A DNA stretch of 64,000 bases, taken from positions 248,001 through 312,000 of the forward strand of contig JAJTUP010000012.1 of the NCBI GenBank assembly GCA_021399435.1. Direction: 5' to 3'. The DNA is from Diaporthe sp. PMI_573. Taxonomy: Eukaryota > Ascomycota > Sordariomycetes > Diaporthales > Diaporthaceae. The notes below the pieces were generated by a model that saw only the letters and a list, made by a program, of their open reading frames with translations, did no database searches and was not told the origin of the DNA. Below, one piece after another: positions 1-11,653 of this stretch (position 1 is its first letter; every line of letters begins with the position of its first letter). The position numbers and the translations under genes are program-made.

Positions 1-869
1 AACCGCAGCAAATTATAGCGGAGTTGTGTTCAAGAACCTTTTTGGGCAGTTGGTGGCAAGCATGCCGGTTCTCCGGCCAATTCGGGGACGGGTGCGCTAC
101 GTTAACGTACGGTGCGGAAGCAGGCAACGGGCCCAACGGGCTCCGAAGCGGTGCTGTGCCAGGATGGTGCAATGTGCTCAGTCGAGCTTCAGAACCGTCC
201 AGATAGCAAGCCCAGGTACTCTGCCCAAGTTTCCCTAGCCTGTATTGCAGTCGTTCGACTCGGTACTTTTAAATGAGTACTCAAGTATGTACCTGGTGAC
301 TCATTTCATGTGCATGCAGCAGGGGAATAGTTAGTGATTATGTGAATGTAGGTGCAGGATGGTCACAAAAGCATCATGACCTGATGGACACCTGATGAAG
401 CACCCTGTCTGCCTGTCTCGCTTCTCTATTGACGAGACGACTGACTTCTAAAGAAAGCAGAAGAGTCAAATAAATCTCAAACCGGACTGCCAGACAGGGA
501 GGGGCACAGCAGCAATGTATCTGCTGTGGACTGGGGACTGCCCCTGCCAGCTCACCCCTGTTGACGTAGAGAATTCCATCATAGGTAGCGCAACGCACCA
601 AGCACCCAGTCCGTGCCCCGTCGCTAGTCTCTGCGACCCCATCGCCGCTGACCAACCTCAACCTCAATTTACAAACGGAAAAAATCAACACACATGACAA
701 CGACGAGAAGCACCACAATCAGACTGAACAGCACTGGGGAGCCACCCCGTCGGCCGACACCGCCTGCCAATGACACACTAACCATTCCACTGGAACAACA
801 CAGCTCAGTCCCGACATTGCTGTAGCGCCAAAGGGCCCCCAGAACCTGGGTCCCTCTGACCTCTGCACA
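1..869. other. Gene-free left flank
   Basis: I see no convincing gene here. The short open frames on both strands have no recognisable domain and no good exon structure. The last few hundred bases probably hold the promoter and 5' leader of the taxilin gene starting at 870. Confidence 0.5.
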
Positions 870-2703
870 ATGACATCCACTGCGCCCCTCGCACCTCGAG
901 CGAATGTCCCGATCGGCCATGCACACGACGACGCGCCCGCTATTAACGGAAATCACGTCCACAATGATCCCCGACCACCGCCAGCACCCCCGGCTGCGGG
1001 CACGCCCAGCAAGAAAGACCGCAAGGCGAAGAAGGCCTTGGACTCGAACGAAGCCTCCAAACTCGTAGCACAGCGCATATCGCAACTCGAGCACGATGCT
1101 GCCGGCGAGAAGGACCAAGAGGCTGAGATCGGTGCGTGTTGTTTTCCCCATCTACGACGTCACGAGGGCTGCAAATGAGTGGATCCGAGGGGCAGCATGA
1201 GCCATTGCGGACAATGGTGGGGGAGGCAGTCCAGATGGTATTCGGTGTCAGCCAGGCCGCCCGGACTCGCCCCCTCGAGGCTGAAGCATTGTCATCCCGT
1301 CGGATAGAAGGAGTGTCCCTCAGCGCATGCGGAAGGAAACAGCTCAGTGGCCTCGAACCACTTGTGCTATACAGGGAGGATCTTGCTAATGTGCGGACAA
1401 TGCAGAGCGGGAGGTGCGCAAGGCGAATCGTGAGCTCCAGTCCCAGACCGCAAAGATGAGCGACATCCAGAAAATCGACCACCTTCAGAAACGGTGCTAC
1501 GATCTACTGTCCGAGATGAAGCGTCACGAGCGGGAGAGTATCAAGAACAAGAAGCGGGCGGACCAACTCCAAAAAGAGAAGGACCACGCCAGGAATGAGC
1601 TCACCAAGAACACCGGACTCCGAGAGAAGCTGGAAAAGCTCTGCCGAGAACTGCAAAAGGAGAACAACAAGCTCAAGGTATCTATCTGCTGCACGATGGC
1701 TCCTGCGCAAGGCTTGGTGAGGGAGAGGCTGATACCCCGGCTAGAATGAGAACAAGACGCTCTCCGACACCCAACGGCGTAACGAAACGGCCTGGGACGA
1801 CAAGTACAGCGCCCTGTTACAGACGCTGGACGACTACCAGGAGGAGAAGGACAACCCGCGGAAGCAAGTGGTGGATATGGACCTGGAAGAGCTGTGCGTG
1901 TGTCCCATCCCGGCGATTTTGGACCGTGTCTCATGTTTCGCAGGTTTAAGTCCCGGTTTAAGAGTCTCATCGACCAGTACGAGCTGCGGGAGCTGCATTT
2001 CCACTCGCTCATGCGGACCAAGGAGCTCGAGCTACAGTTCAACCTGTCCAAGTACGACAAGGAGAAGAAGAACGCGGAGGCGGAGGCCGCGAGGGCTCGG
2101 CAGCTCAACGCGCAGGTGCAGGCCTTCTCCAAGACCGAGGCAGAGCTGAGAAACCAGCTCAACGTGTACGTCGACAAGTTCAAGCAGGTGGAGGACACGC
2201 TGAATAACAGCAACGACCTCTTCCTGACGTTCCGGAAGGAGATGGAGGACATGTCCAAGAAGACGAAGCGCCTCGAGAAGGAGAACGAAAACCTGAAACG
2301 GAAACACGAGAAGATGAACCAGAACATCTTCAAGATGGCGGACGAGCGGAACAAGCACATCAAGGACATCGAGGACCAGAAGAAGAACAACGAGAAGCTC
2401 AAGAGCATCATCACGCAGATGCAGCAGCAAGGGAGGGGCATACCACAGGGCATGCAGGGCACGGTGGAGAGCTGCTACGCGGAGGCTGAGGGCGAGGTGG
2501 ACGGGGAGGAGAGTGAGTACGAGGACGACGAGGAGTACGAGGAAGGCGACGAGGTCAGTGAAGAGGGCGAGGAGGAGTACGAGGAGGATGACGAGGAGAC
2601 CGAGGACGAAGGACCGCCCAAACCGACTGAGTCGCAGCAGCCTCAACCATTCGGTCCCGAGCGCCCTCCTCCTCCGGCGACGACTAACGGAAGTAATCAC
2701 TAG
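870..2703 (+). CDS. Taxilin family coiled-coil protein
   Basis: Predicted four-exon gene: 870-1131, 1406-1677, 1745-1893 and 1944-2703. The exons join in frame to about 480 residues. The start is the ATG at 870. The introns are GT-AG and 274, 67 and 50 nt long. The N-terminus is proline/alanine-rich and low in complexity. From about residue 85 to 400 the protein is a near-continuous charged coiled coil rich in K, E, Q and R, with the taxilin-like stretch FKSRFKSLIDQYELRELHF followed by MRTKELELQFNLSKYD. The C-terminus is a long run of Glu/Asp and Tyr followed by Pro-rich sequence. Animal taxilins bind syntaxins and act in vesicle traffic; the fungal role is less clear, so that function is family knowledge, not something shown here. 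The family call is firm. The first intron boundary is less certain because that intron is long for this window. Confidence 0.88.
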
Positions 2704-2980
2704 GAGGAGCGTTCCGCCTCGCTGTGCTGTTTCCCGAATCCCTTCCGTTCTTACTTTTTCCGACGGCGCTGAGCCCGCCCGTCCCCGGATGGCCCCCATA
2801 CCCTGTTCAGAGCGGGAGCGACCGCCCCGCTCGTGCAAGCCGGTGTGGCTCGTGTGTGCATTTGTGAGTCCTGCTTGCCGGTCCCTCGCGATGGGCCAAG
2901 TGGCCCACCCAAACGTTATCCCTGCAAGCAGGAGGTGCTTCTAGACGTCAGGTTATCACAATGTACTTGTACAGGAAACA

Positions 2981-3016
2981 GGTCCATCAGGTCCATCAGG
3001 TCCATCAGGTCCTTCA
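2981..3016. repeat. 9-bp tandem repeat, four copies
   Basis: Unit GGTCCATCA occurs three times exactly and a fourth time with one mismatch (GGTCCTTCA). It lies about 280 bp past the taxilin stop codon. Confidence 0.9.
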
Positions 3017-3973
3017 GAAGTTCACAACTGCCGGCTTCTCAAGTTGCATAGGACAACAAGAAGGTCATCTGGCCCAAGCTCTGAACGTTGTAGGATAGAT
3101 AGTCGTTCGATGAGACAACAACGTTGGCCACGGCGCTGACAACAGCCCTGTTTACGTTCACCCTGGGTTTCTCTCGTCGACTGGAGCCCCAGACCGGGCA
3201 CGCACGACAATGACTACGTAGAAAAGGTCTTGCGGCGCGTCCTCTGTCTCGCGCCTGGCCGGCCAATTGTGCACACCGTTCTTGAGCAACGTCGGTCCCA
3301 ACCACCTCGGCAGCCTACCAAGATCTAAATGACTCGGTAATATCAGCACGGCGGCGTGGAGCCCGATTTAAGTGAGGGGTTGCAGGGTTCCAATTGTCGC
3401 TGATGCCATCAGCTTTCATTCTCGCTTCAGCAGTTGGCTCGCTTGCCAGCCACAGCCACATACCTAGGTAGGCTGTTAGGGAGAGATCCACAGGTGCTTC
3501 CCCGCCGGGGGAGCCTGCATTGTGGTACCATGGATCGGGCCCTGCATGAAGGATGCCTGCAAGTGGAATGAGTGAGCAGCCGCCAGCCTGCGACCTTGTG
3601 CCTGTGCGGGTGGTGAGACTGAAACAATCGGACGTGTATTCCGTTCCATCTCGCCTGCCAATTCCTCGTCAACCTCAGGGCTATCTTCCCGGGTGCACGC
3701 ACGCGATAGAGGCCTGGATTAGACCTATCTTATATCCCGTCTGTTCTTCTTTCCTAGCGCCGAGCAGCGACCGTCTCCGTCTCTGTCTCGTTTCGACGCT
3801 AACACAATACGTCATCGTCAATCACACGGTCGAGCGGGCTGGGCCGTTTCCATCCTAGTTGCTGCTGTATTGACTCTCACAGAAGTCCCCAACCCATCAT
3901 TGCGACTCAGCGCCCGACACGAGTTCAAACGCTCGGGTTCGCCCTCCGACCCGGCTGTCGTGACCGCAACACG

Positions 3974-3989
3974 CACACACACACACACA
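3974..3989. repeat. CA dinucleotide microsatellite
   Basis: Eight CA units in a row, about 165 bp before the ATG at 4153, probably in the 5' leader of that gene. Confidence 0.9.
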
Positions 3990-4152
3990 ATCCACGGGTC
4001 TTCTCCCCTCCCACTCCCAGGGGGTCACTGACACCAACCCGCCCTCGCGCACTGACAGAACCCACGCGGTACCGCTGCGACGAGCAGCCGCAGCCTCTCC
4101 CTGTGCAACTCTCCTCCTCCACGACCCGCTTGCTGCCCACCGCCGAGCCACG

Positions 4153-5544
4153 ATGGCCTTCCTCGAGGACCCACGCCTCCGCCAGCGCTGGAACCAGATC
4201 TCCCACAACGCAGAGACCGTCACCGAGACCGCCGCCGAGGGCATCTGGACCTTCCAGCACCGCTACATAAACCCCTGCCTCGGCGCCGTCGGCGACTCCA
4301 TCGATTCGTGCACCGCGCCCTGCTTCGGCGACCGCGAGGACCGCGCCCGGCGCGCACGGGCGCGGGGGCGAGGCGACTACGCTGCCGCCAGGGCAGAGTA
4401 CACCTTCGACTTCTACGACGACTGGGACGACGATGACGAGGCGCTGGCCACGGGCGGCACCCACGGCGGCGGGATCCTGGGGGGATGGGGGGCCGGCGGC
4501 GGGAGCTCCAGGGGCGATGACTGGGACCGCCTGATTGGTGGTTCCGGCGCGGGCTCCAGGAAGGGCAGCCTCGGGCCAGAGGTGGTGGACCAACCGCGGC
4601 GCAAGAGGGGGATGAGCTACGGGACGAGGGGCGGCAGGAGGAAAACCAACGAGGAGGAGGACCCGACTATCATACCCAGCACTGCGCCTCTAGGCTTCCT
4701 GGGGAGACTCCCGTGGAAGATCGGGGGGACACTACGGTACAAGCCCAGCGCGGCGTTCCTGCAGGACCACCCCGGGGCGGCAACACATCCGGACGAGAAC
4801 CAGCCGTTACTGGGCTCCGACGGTGATGAGGACACACACCCCGCGGTCACCGCACAAATGAGAAAACGAAGTGGGACGGCAGGCTCCGGCGACACATCAG
4901 ACTCGTACAGGTCTAGGGGAGACCTGTTCCCCAGCGACGGCGAAGGGGAGGAGGACGCGATCCCGCTGGACGACGAGTTCGCGATGAATCTGAACAGGGT
5001 GGACGACCGATCCAGCCACAGGACAAGGAGTAGCAAAGGCAAGAGGCCGGCATCAAGGAACGTATCCTCCACGACACTATCATCCAGCACATCAGGCTCC
5101 TCGCTGAGGGCGAGGAAGAGCTCACACGGCTCCATGCAAGCTATGGAGAGCTCGATCCACTCCATCGTCGAGGCGTCATTAGAAGACCTCCAGCGCGAGG
5201 AGGAGGAGGTCGAGATACAGGAGGACCAAGAGGTGGCCCGCAAGAGGGAGGTAGCGACGGAGCTGGCCCGACAGCGAGGGCTGTCCGCGAGCGAGACTTT
5301 CGACACGGGCGAGTCGGAGGCCCGAGCAAAGAGCTCGATGCTGCCCGTTGAGGAGATACCGGAGCCGCAGAGCCCGGGAGCGACGCAGGATCCAGAAGAG
5401 CGGGATCCTGAAGAGACGGGACCAGTCGCGCGAGACGTACACGGACGACAACCGCACGACACGGGGTCCCAAGATGGCGCGGCACACCAAGTCGACGGTG
5501 CTGCTGATGCCTTCGTGCCTGCGAGACTACCGAGCTTTCGATAA
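4153..5544 (+). CDS. Conserved hypothetical acidic/low-complexity protein
   Basis: Single-exon open frame of 463 codons starting at an ATG in good context (gccacgATGgcc). I do not recognise a named family. The first about 60 residues look like the structured, conserved part: MAFLEDPRLRQRWNQISHNA, then a helical stretch with Trp, Tyr and paired Cys. An Asp-rich patch follows (about 85-100), then Gly-rich and Arg-rich linkers, a middle block with GFLGRLPWKIGGTLRYKPS (about residues 181-199), a long Ser/Asp/Glu-rich region and a charged helix with EEEEVEIQEDQ. No signal peptide or membrane helix is visible. It is flanked by CT-rich leader sequence and has normal codon use, so I accept it as a gene. 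The last about 60 codons are less certain, because another frame is also open over 5348-5623 and a small intron there cannot be ruled out. Confidence 0.72.
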   Translation: MAFLEDPRLRQRWNQISHNAETVTETAAEGIWTFQHRYINPCLGAVGDSIDSCTAPCFGDREDRARRARARGRGDYAAARAEYTFDFYDDWDDDDEALATGGTHGGGILGGWGAGGGSSRGDDWDRLIGGSGAGSRKGSLGPEVVDQPRRKRGMSYGTRGGRRKTNEEEDPTIIPSTAPLGFLGRLPWKIGGTLRYKPSAAFLQDHPGAATHPDENQPLLGSDGDEDTHPAVTAQMRKRSGTAGSGDTSDSYRSRGDLFPSDGEGEEDAIPLDDEFAMNLNRVDDRSSHRTRSSKGKRPASRNVSSTTLSSSTSGSSLRARKSSHGSMQAMESSIHSIVEASLEDLQREEEEVEIQEDQEVARKREVATELARQRGLSASETFDTGESEARAKSSMLPVEEIPEPQSPGATQDPEERDPEETGPVARDVHGRQPHDTGSQDGAAHQVDGAADAFVPARLPSFR

Positions 5545-7429
5545 CATTTCTCGTTCCCCACCGACTCCTAGGCGTCAGACGCCTCGCAGTCGTGGGCTTC
5601 TTTTCAGGCTTTCTGGTTTCTGATTAGGTCTGCGTGCGTTGTTTTTGGCGTCTCGGTAAAGAAAGACGCTTGATGATTCAACTGATCCATGACATTCTAT
5701 GATATCCTACTTTTTGGGCAGCCGGCGTGCTAGAGGTGCTTAGATCGGCGTGTAATTCAAATGTTATTAATAGAGAGTTTTGTCCGTGTAAGGGACATCC
5801 AGTGATGAGAGTGTGGTCCATCACGGGTGTGCTTCACCCTTAGGGCCTCATGCTTGTCTTCACATGCATGGCTCGTGGACAGCTCACAGACGTGGACGAC
5901 CTTTGAAGTCCACTACGCACCAGTACGGGGTATCTAGCAACCACCTCGCTTCAGACCGGCCGCCGAGACAATTTCGACGTACTACTGTGCAACATCCGCT
6001 AAATACTTGATCTATCTAATGACATTCAATTATCGAGATTCATCCACCTCTTAAAAGACATTCATTCAGACGCTCAATGTGAACTCACACTGCTTTTCGC
6101 CGTATGACTGATTGCCCGAGTGTAAACCCGTAGCGGGTTAGTCTTGGGCTACTTGTGTCGACGGTCTACGCCGCCGGTAGAAGCTAGTTTTACTAGCCTC
6201 GTCTGTGCGGCTAGCACGAGGCTGTCTATGTTTTTTCTAGGCTAAGTGACACAGATAATCGTATTTTTAACCTACTGTTATCAGCATTGTTTGTTATCTA
6301 ACGCTAGGTCTTTAAGCGTTTAGCACTGTCTGAAGGGACCGCCTATCTACTGCTTAAGAAGCACACGTATACGGATTAAAAACGAAACCCCTCAATGTGA
6401 TCCTTGAGCTGGATTTGGTTTATGGAGCCTAATCTGATTCTTTGAGTTGTTTGAATATCGCAATCAACTTGGCCTACGTTATTTTGGACACTAAGTGTTA
6501 TTCATCCTCAAAAACAATTTTGATCGAGCGGTTTGTTTCAAACGGGACGAAGTTTTGTCTGTGGCAAATCTCAAAACAGTCCATCCTCCTCGGCTTTTGT
6601 AATTAGGTTACTTGTACATCCTGACAGGAGAGCGCATGTAGCTATACAGACGCTTCGGACTCCCGCTGGAGCGTGTAGTGCAGAACTTGAACTCTAAATT
6701 TTCGAATACGTACTCAGAAAGCAGATATAAGACTATTCGGTGTAGTTTAGCTGTAGTTGGCGAGTCCGTAGTGGCAAGCAAGTGCCAGACTGCTCGTCTA
6801 CTAAGAGTTGGGTCCTTTAGCTGATACCCAAGTCGAACACGATCACGCACCGATAATGTGCAATCTCTGATGACTAGTTATAGTAGGAAGCTATTTCAGT
6901 ATTATCAAGAAAACACCGAGTATTATTCATGAGGCAATCGCTTACTGGAAAACCATAGCGGTGCGAAGAATGAGAACATTCCAGATGACACCAACCAAGT
7001 CTAACGAAGACGAGCTCCTGTCTGAAAAGATTGTAGAACCGGCTTGATACTATCGACTGGCCAGATCTCAAGAACAGTGCCCCGTCAAGATTTAGCACCG
7101 GACGCCTTGCGACGGTCTTCGCATCACTCGTATAGCCCAACTAGGCGAAATTGTGCATGTTTCTCAGGCGCCCATTTTTTATCACCCTCCGCATCATACT
7201 CGGTCCGTTGACTTTTTCTTTCATCGAGAGGCTTTCGGCTCGTGGTAGTCGCACGGAGTCTGGCGGCTGTCGATAAATAACACGCACAACCCCACCATGT
7301 GGAATCTGGACTGTTTGGCCAATCTTTCCTGATCACCTTAAAATGTTCATCGTCTGTTCAGCATAATATTACATCCAGTCCACATAATCCGCTCCCAGGA
7401 ACAACAAAAGAGGCTTCGCCATCTCCACC
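5545..7429. other. AT-richer gene-free region
   Basis: About 1.9 kb without a supportable gene. From about 5,950 to 7,140 the sequence is visibly richer in A/T and in stop codons than its neighbours. It contains short inverted repeats (6183-6223). It could be an old, mutated repeat, but I find no terminal repeats or transposase motifs to prove this. Confidence 0.45.
6183..6223. other. Overlapping inverted repeats (two alternative hairpins)
   Basis: GCTAGT-TTT-ACTAGC (6183-6197) overlaps AGCCTCGT...ACGAGGCT (arms 6195-6202 and 6216-6223, 13-nt loop). The two stems share bases and could not form at once. No function is assigned. Confidence 0.6.
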
Positions 7430-8846
7430 ATGGAATCAGGAGCAGGCTCTGGGCCGACCTCCCTCGCCCTCCGCCCGAGGATCAAAAATGCCCTGCAGAA
7501 AGCGTTCACCTCACAAAAAGACAAAGCACCCCGGGAGGCCCCTCCGAAGAACCAAGAGATCGCACCAGAGAGCCAGCAGAAGCAACACGAGGCCGCCGCC
7601 GCGACGCAGTTCCACCGCTTCCCAGACCTCCCCACCGAGCTGCGCCTCGAGATCTGGGAGGCGGCCACGCGCTTCAAGAGATACGTGATCCTCGACCCGC
7701 CCTGCAACACCCTCGCCGTCTGCGTCCGACTCTTGCTCAGGTGGCATTATCACGAGCGCGACTCCCCGGGCGACCGCGTGTCTATATGGACGTCCAGGAG
7801 GACGCCGCCGCCTGTGCTTTTGTCCGTGAGCAGGGAGGCGCGCGAGGTCGCGCTGAGGACGTGGCAGCTTGCGTTTGCATATGGTAGGATTCCGGCTAAG
7901 CTGGTAAGTAGCCCTTTAAAAAAAAAACATATATGTATTTATCTATCTGTGGCGTGTTTGGACGGCGTCCAGCCGGAATGAAGAATATGTGCAAGTTGTT
8001 CTTGGCTGGATTCCGTTCATGACGAACTACCAGCGATGAGGACCGAGGTTATTCACTGATATGGTGTGTCGCAGTACATAAATTTCGACCGGGATGACGT
8101 CGTGATTGGAGCCGGCGCTCGTGTGAACGCCTTTTTTGGGCTATATTTTTGGGAGCGCTGCCTGATGCCCTGGAGAAGACTGGTTGCAGGGATGATGCTC
8201 GACGTGTGGCGACACACACCTGACGTGGAGAAGATCCAGAGGGTTGTGGCCTGTGGAAACTTCGTACGGAGCATTCCCCCCCCTCTCACCAAGAGTAGAC
8301 TTCCATGAGGGCTTCTGCTCACAAGGCTGTTCTGATGAAGCCATGGCTTGTGCTGAATGACGCGATGGCTAACATGTTGACTCTTCTCAGATGGAAAGAA
8401 TAGATGATGTCGCGACTATGCAGGACTTCATGACGGGACTGAAATCACTCACTATGGTCAGGATTGGCAACCTGAAGAAGCCTTGTAACTGCGGCCGCTT
8501 CAGATGCAGCCCCAACGGCAGGAGGATCTACAGGAGAACCAGTGGCTCGGGCAAGGGTGCACCTCTCTTGTCGCTCGGCGACATGGATTTTGTAAAGACC
8601 GCAAATGCCTCCCGATGCGCGAGCACGCGGTCCTTCGCGGAGCTAGAGCTCATGGACTTCGCCGGGGGCAAGGCGTCGGCAGAAGTACGGACTTCTTGGG
8701 CCCTGGGCCCGGAAGCTTTCGGTTGGGAGCCGAAGCAGGATGGTTTGCCTACAGTGGTTCACCTGGGCCCGGGGAGGCGGTGCGTGCGGAGGTCGATGTG
8801 GCGCTGTGAGACGACTAAGAAGACAAACATATGGTATTCGATCTAG
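7430..8846 (+). CDS. 2EXR-domain protein
   Basis: Predicted exons 7430-7903, 8075-8263 and 8391-8846, all joined in phase 0, give about 372 residues. Both introns are GT-AG (171 and 127 nt); the second has a GCTAAC branch site at about 8369. After a basic, Gln/Ala-rich N-terminus comes the hallmark of the 2EXR family, FHRFPDLPTELRLEIWEAA (about residues 61-79). The later exons continue with the expected pattern: LLSVSREAREVALRTW, then YINFDRDDVVIGAG, and a WRRLVAG helix. The 2EXR domain is common in plant-associated filamentous fungi, usually in proteins of unknown role, so no biochemical function can be claimed. The gene converges on the Dsl1/Zw10 gene, with only 67 bp between the two stop codons. 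The third exon is compositionally weaker, so the C-terminus is less sure. Confidence 0.8.
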
Positions 8847-8913
8847 ACAACCCTTACCATGCATGGATGGGTTTGGCAATCTGAAGAAGTGCACCAAGCT
8901 GCAGCCCCGGCAA

Positions 8914-11653
8914 TCACCATTCGCCTTGCTCATCCTGCCGCGGTTGCGGATTGCCCCTTATCTCCCGGATCGTCTCCCTCGTCCTCGCGTTATCTTCGAA
9001 GCTGAGGTTGATCAGGTCCACGACCTCGTCCACCGTGAAGTAGAGGCTCAGCTCGCTCTCCATCCAGAGGAAGCGCACGTCTCTCAGGTTCGACTGCAGC
9101 ACCTCACTAAGGTACTTTAGCCGCATCCAGGACGGCGCGTACTGCGTCGTCTGCGGTATCTCTTCATCTGGCTTTTCCGGCTGCCTCCCCGTGACACGGC
9201 TTGGGAGGAATAGGTCGTCGAGCTCGGTGATGGTTGCGATGAGCTTTGCGATGTTGTATGCGTCGTCTTGGCTGACGGAAGGTGCTTCCATCACGTCTGC
9301 AATGATCTTCAGAGAGATGGAGTCGACTAGCGAGCCCACGGCTTGGTACCACGCCGACCGGGCGAGGATGGTCTCCCAGGTTATGGCCATGGATCGCACG
9401 CGGGACACAGTTGCGTCCACACAACTATCAATTTCTTCCTGCTGGATCAGACTTTGTTCGCCACCGAGGAGGTCTCTCAGCACTGTCTTCTGGATGCCCA
9501 TCTCATTTCCGTACGCCCTCGCGGCAAATTTCTGCAGCGTCTTGACGTCGTTGTCCAAGCGCAGCGAATTCTGGGCTCTTGTGCTCAAGTTACCACGCTT
9601 TTTCCACGCCGCAGCGAAATCGCCCAATTTTTCTGCGAGGTAGTTTGCATCGTTGTAGAGGAACCTTGAAGGTCAGTAAATACTGCTGGCTTGTGGGCTG
9701 GGTTGACCTACATATTGCCACCAATATCCAGGGAATAATAGTATGGCCCAACGGCTCTGAACATGGCCAGTGCTAAGGTCGGGAGAGTAAATAAACCTGC
9801 TGCTGCCATGGCCACGGGGCTGCTTTCGTTGCTGAAGGGAGTCAGCTTGGTCTGGGACGCAAGACTCGGATCACTTACCCTGCTTGGGTCAACGTCGCAC
9901 CATCCTCCAGTATGGCGAATATTAGCTGGAGAACCGGCTCCGGCATGGACGAAATGTTATAAGTCTCCTTCAATGTCATTTCTCTTTGCTCGGGGGCAGC
10001 CGGTGCAGTTGAAGGCCGTCTTGCGGCATTGCGGTCTGGTTGGTCCTGAGGGGCGTCTTCATCTCCCCACCCCCATGCATCACCAGCGTCGTCATTAGCA
10101 TCCGCGTTGATTTGCTGCTTGGGCTGTGTTTTGGTAGCTTCTTGAGTTTCACCTCCCTCTTCACCCCAGCCCCAGGCATCAGCTGCATCCTCCTCTACCC
10201 CGGCTGCTTCTTCATTGTTGTTGGCTTGTTCCGGCTCTCCGGCTTGATCGCCAGGCTGGTCGCCATCGTCGTCCCACGCAGCACCCCAGTCGTCGTCCTC
10301 AGCTGCTGCGGCAGCTGCGGTGGCGGGAGCGGCGACAAGTCCTTGGCCCTCAGCACGAGATACCATCTGCTTCTCGACCCTCTCGACCTGCTTGGGAGAG
10401 CCCAGTCCCTTTGACAGGCGAGTGCGGACTGTGTCAAGCGCAGTCTCCCTGCACTTCGCAAGCCAGACTCTGGGCGCGTTCTCAACCCAGTCTTGTAGCT
10501 CATTAAAACCAGAAAGTTTCAGTTCCGTAAGTCTTGCGCAGAACTGCCTCGCGGTCGCCATGATTGCCTCAAACTTGTCCATTTCTTGCAAAGACGCTGG
10601 TACAGCCGAGTCTAACCACACTGAAATGATTCGAGACACAACCTCCGGCATCATCAGGGCAGATAGCGAATCTATTAATTCTTGAGGCAGCCTCGCCGTA
10701 AAGTAAGAAAAGAGCCGGTCCAAGTCTTGAAACAGTGAGTCAATAGACTTATCTGCTTGGCCCTCAGCTCGCAGTGTGTCACCTTCCACGACGATACCAG
10801 GCGCGCCCGGGTGGTCAATATCCATGCGAGGGCCAACAACAGCCTGGTCGATATCGTGCCACAACTGTGACATCCGCTGGTCGACTTGCTTATAGGCCTG
10901 TAGGCCAATCACAGCGTCCGAAAGACTCATGGCTTCATTCTCCGTTTTCGCCAGGAAGCATATGGTCCTTTCTGCAGTGTCCACCTTCATCAAGGTCTTC
11001 CAGACGTGTTCGAAGACGTCGTGAACGTTCGATTTGAGCTCAAAAGCGCGCAGGTCCAACAGCCTCCTCACTCTGACACCCTGCCCAGCCGGAAGGGCAT
11101 CCAGGGCTGCCCATGAGCGCTCCAGCAGTCGGAGAGCATCAAGGATCCTGCGCTCATCGCGGGCTGTCTCTACTTGATCCAGAATCTGGTTGACATCTCT
11201 TATGCCCCTCAGCGCCCCCTGCACGCGCTGGTTGTATGCGAGCTCGGACTGCAGGAAGACGAACTTGTCTTCTGCCTCCTGTATTTCGGCGCCCGAGAGG
11301 ACTGGTTCTTCGGCCTGGCGCACGATATCGTTGGCGAGTCGTTTGGAGCGGTTGATGTCGTCTTGCACGGACTGGGCGTTGGCCATCCAAGACGACACAT
11401 CGGGGGCGGTCTCTTGATTGATTGAGTGGATCTCGCTCTGTTCTCCTAGTTAAGGGGCAGTCCTCGCAAGGGGTCAGATATCAGAATGACATACCTCGAG
11501 CTTTGACTTGGCCTCGGCCAGAGCTTTGACGGCGGGAGATAGCTCCTCTGAGCTCAGCGTCAGGGACGAGACATCTTCCTCTGGAAAGGCGCCGTCGATC
11601 GTGAAGTCGACAAGTGCCCGCCCGACGGCACCTACGGGCCCTGTCGTACTCAT
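8914..11653 (-). CDS. zw10: Dsl1/Zw10 tethering complex subunit
   Basis: Predicted four-exon gene on the minus strand: 11653-11495, 11437-9879, 9831-9712 and 9664-8914, about 862 residues. The first acceptor is placed at the CAG before 11437 because only that one keeps the frame, giving KLE/SEIHSINQETAPDVSSW. The N-terminal helical region, the central domain and a C-terminal helical bundle (after GGNMFLYNDANYLAEKLGDF) match the Zw10/Dsl1 family, which forms the ER tether that captures COPI vesicles. In metazoans the same family also works at kinetochores. Residues about 425-530 are an acidic, disordered insert with tryptophans at about 437, 441, 475, 477, 508 and 510 (WGAAWDDDG, WGWGEEGG, WGWGDED). 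In yeast Dsl1 a similar acidic loop with Trp motifs binds COPI coat subunits, so that role is inferred here. It is divergent from the metalloprotease gene. Confidence 0.9.

Larger units (their letters stand above)
2704..4152. other. Intergenic region between taxilin and acidic protein gene
   Basis: The stretch holds the taxilin 3' end and the promoter and leader of the downstream gene. A 9-bp tandem repeat (2981-3016) and a CA microsatellite (3974-3989) are present. No gene is supported on either strand. Confidence 0.5.

Noticed and set aside
1524..2462. 312-codon open frame antisense to taxilin
   Set aside because: It is the mirror of a Glu/Lys/Asp-rich coiled coil, giving a Ser/Leu/Phe-rich frame with no domain; the sense strand has clear family identity.
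4617..5561. 314-codon open frame antisense to the acidic protein
   Set aside because: Ser-rich shadow frame; the plus-strand frame has a better start context and residue pattern.
5348..5623. Alternative frame at the end of the acidic protein as a frameshifted true C-terminus
   Set aside because: Both frames look plausible, but no splice sites force a switch, so I kept the single frame.
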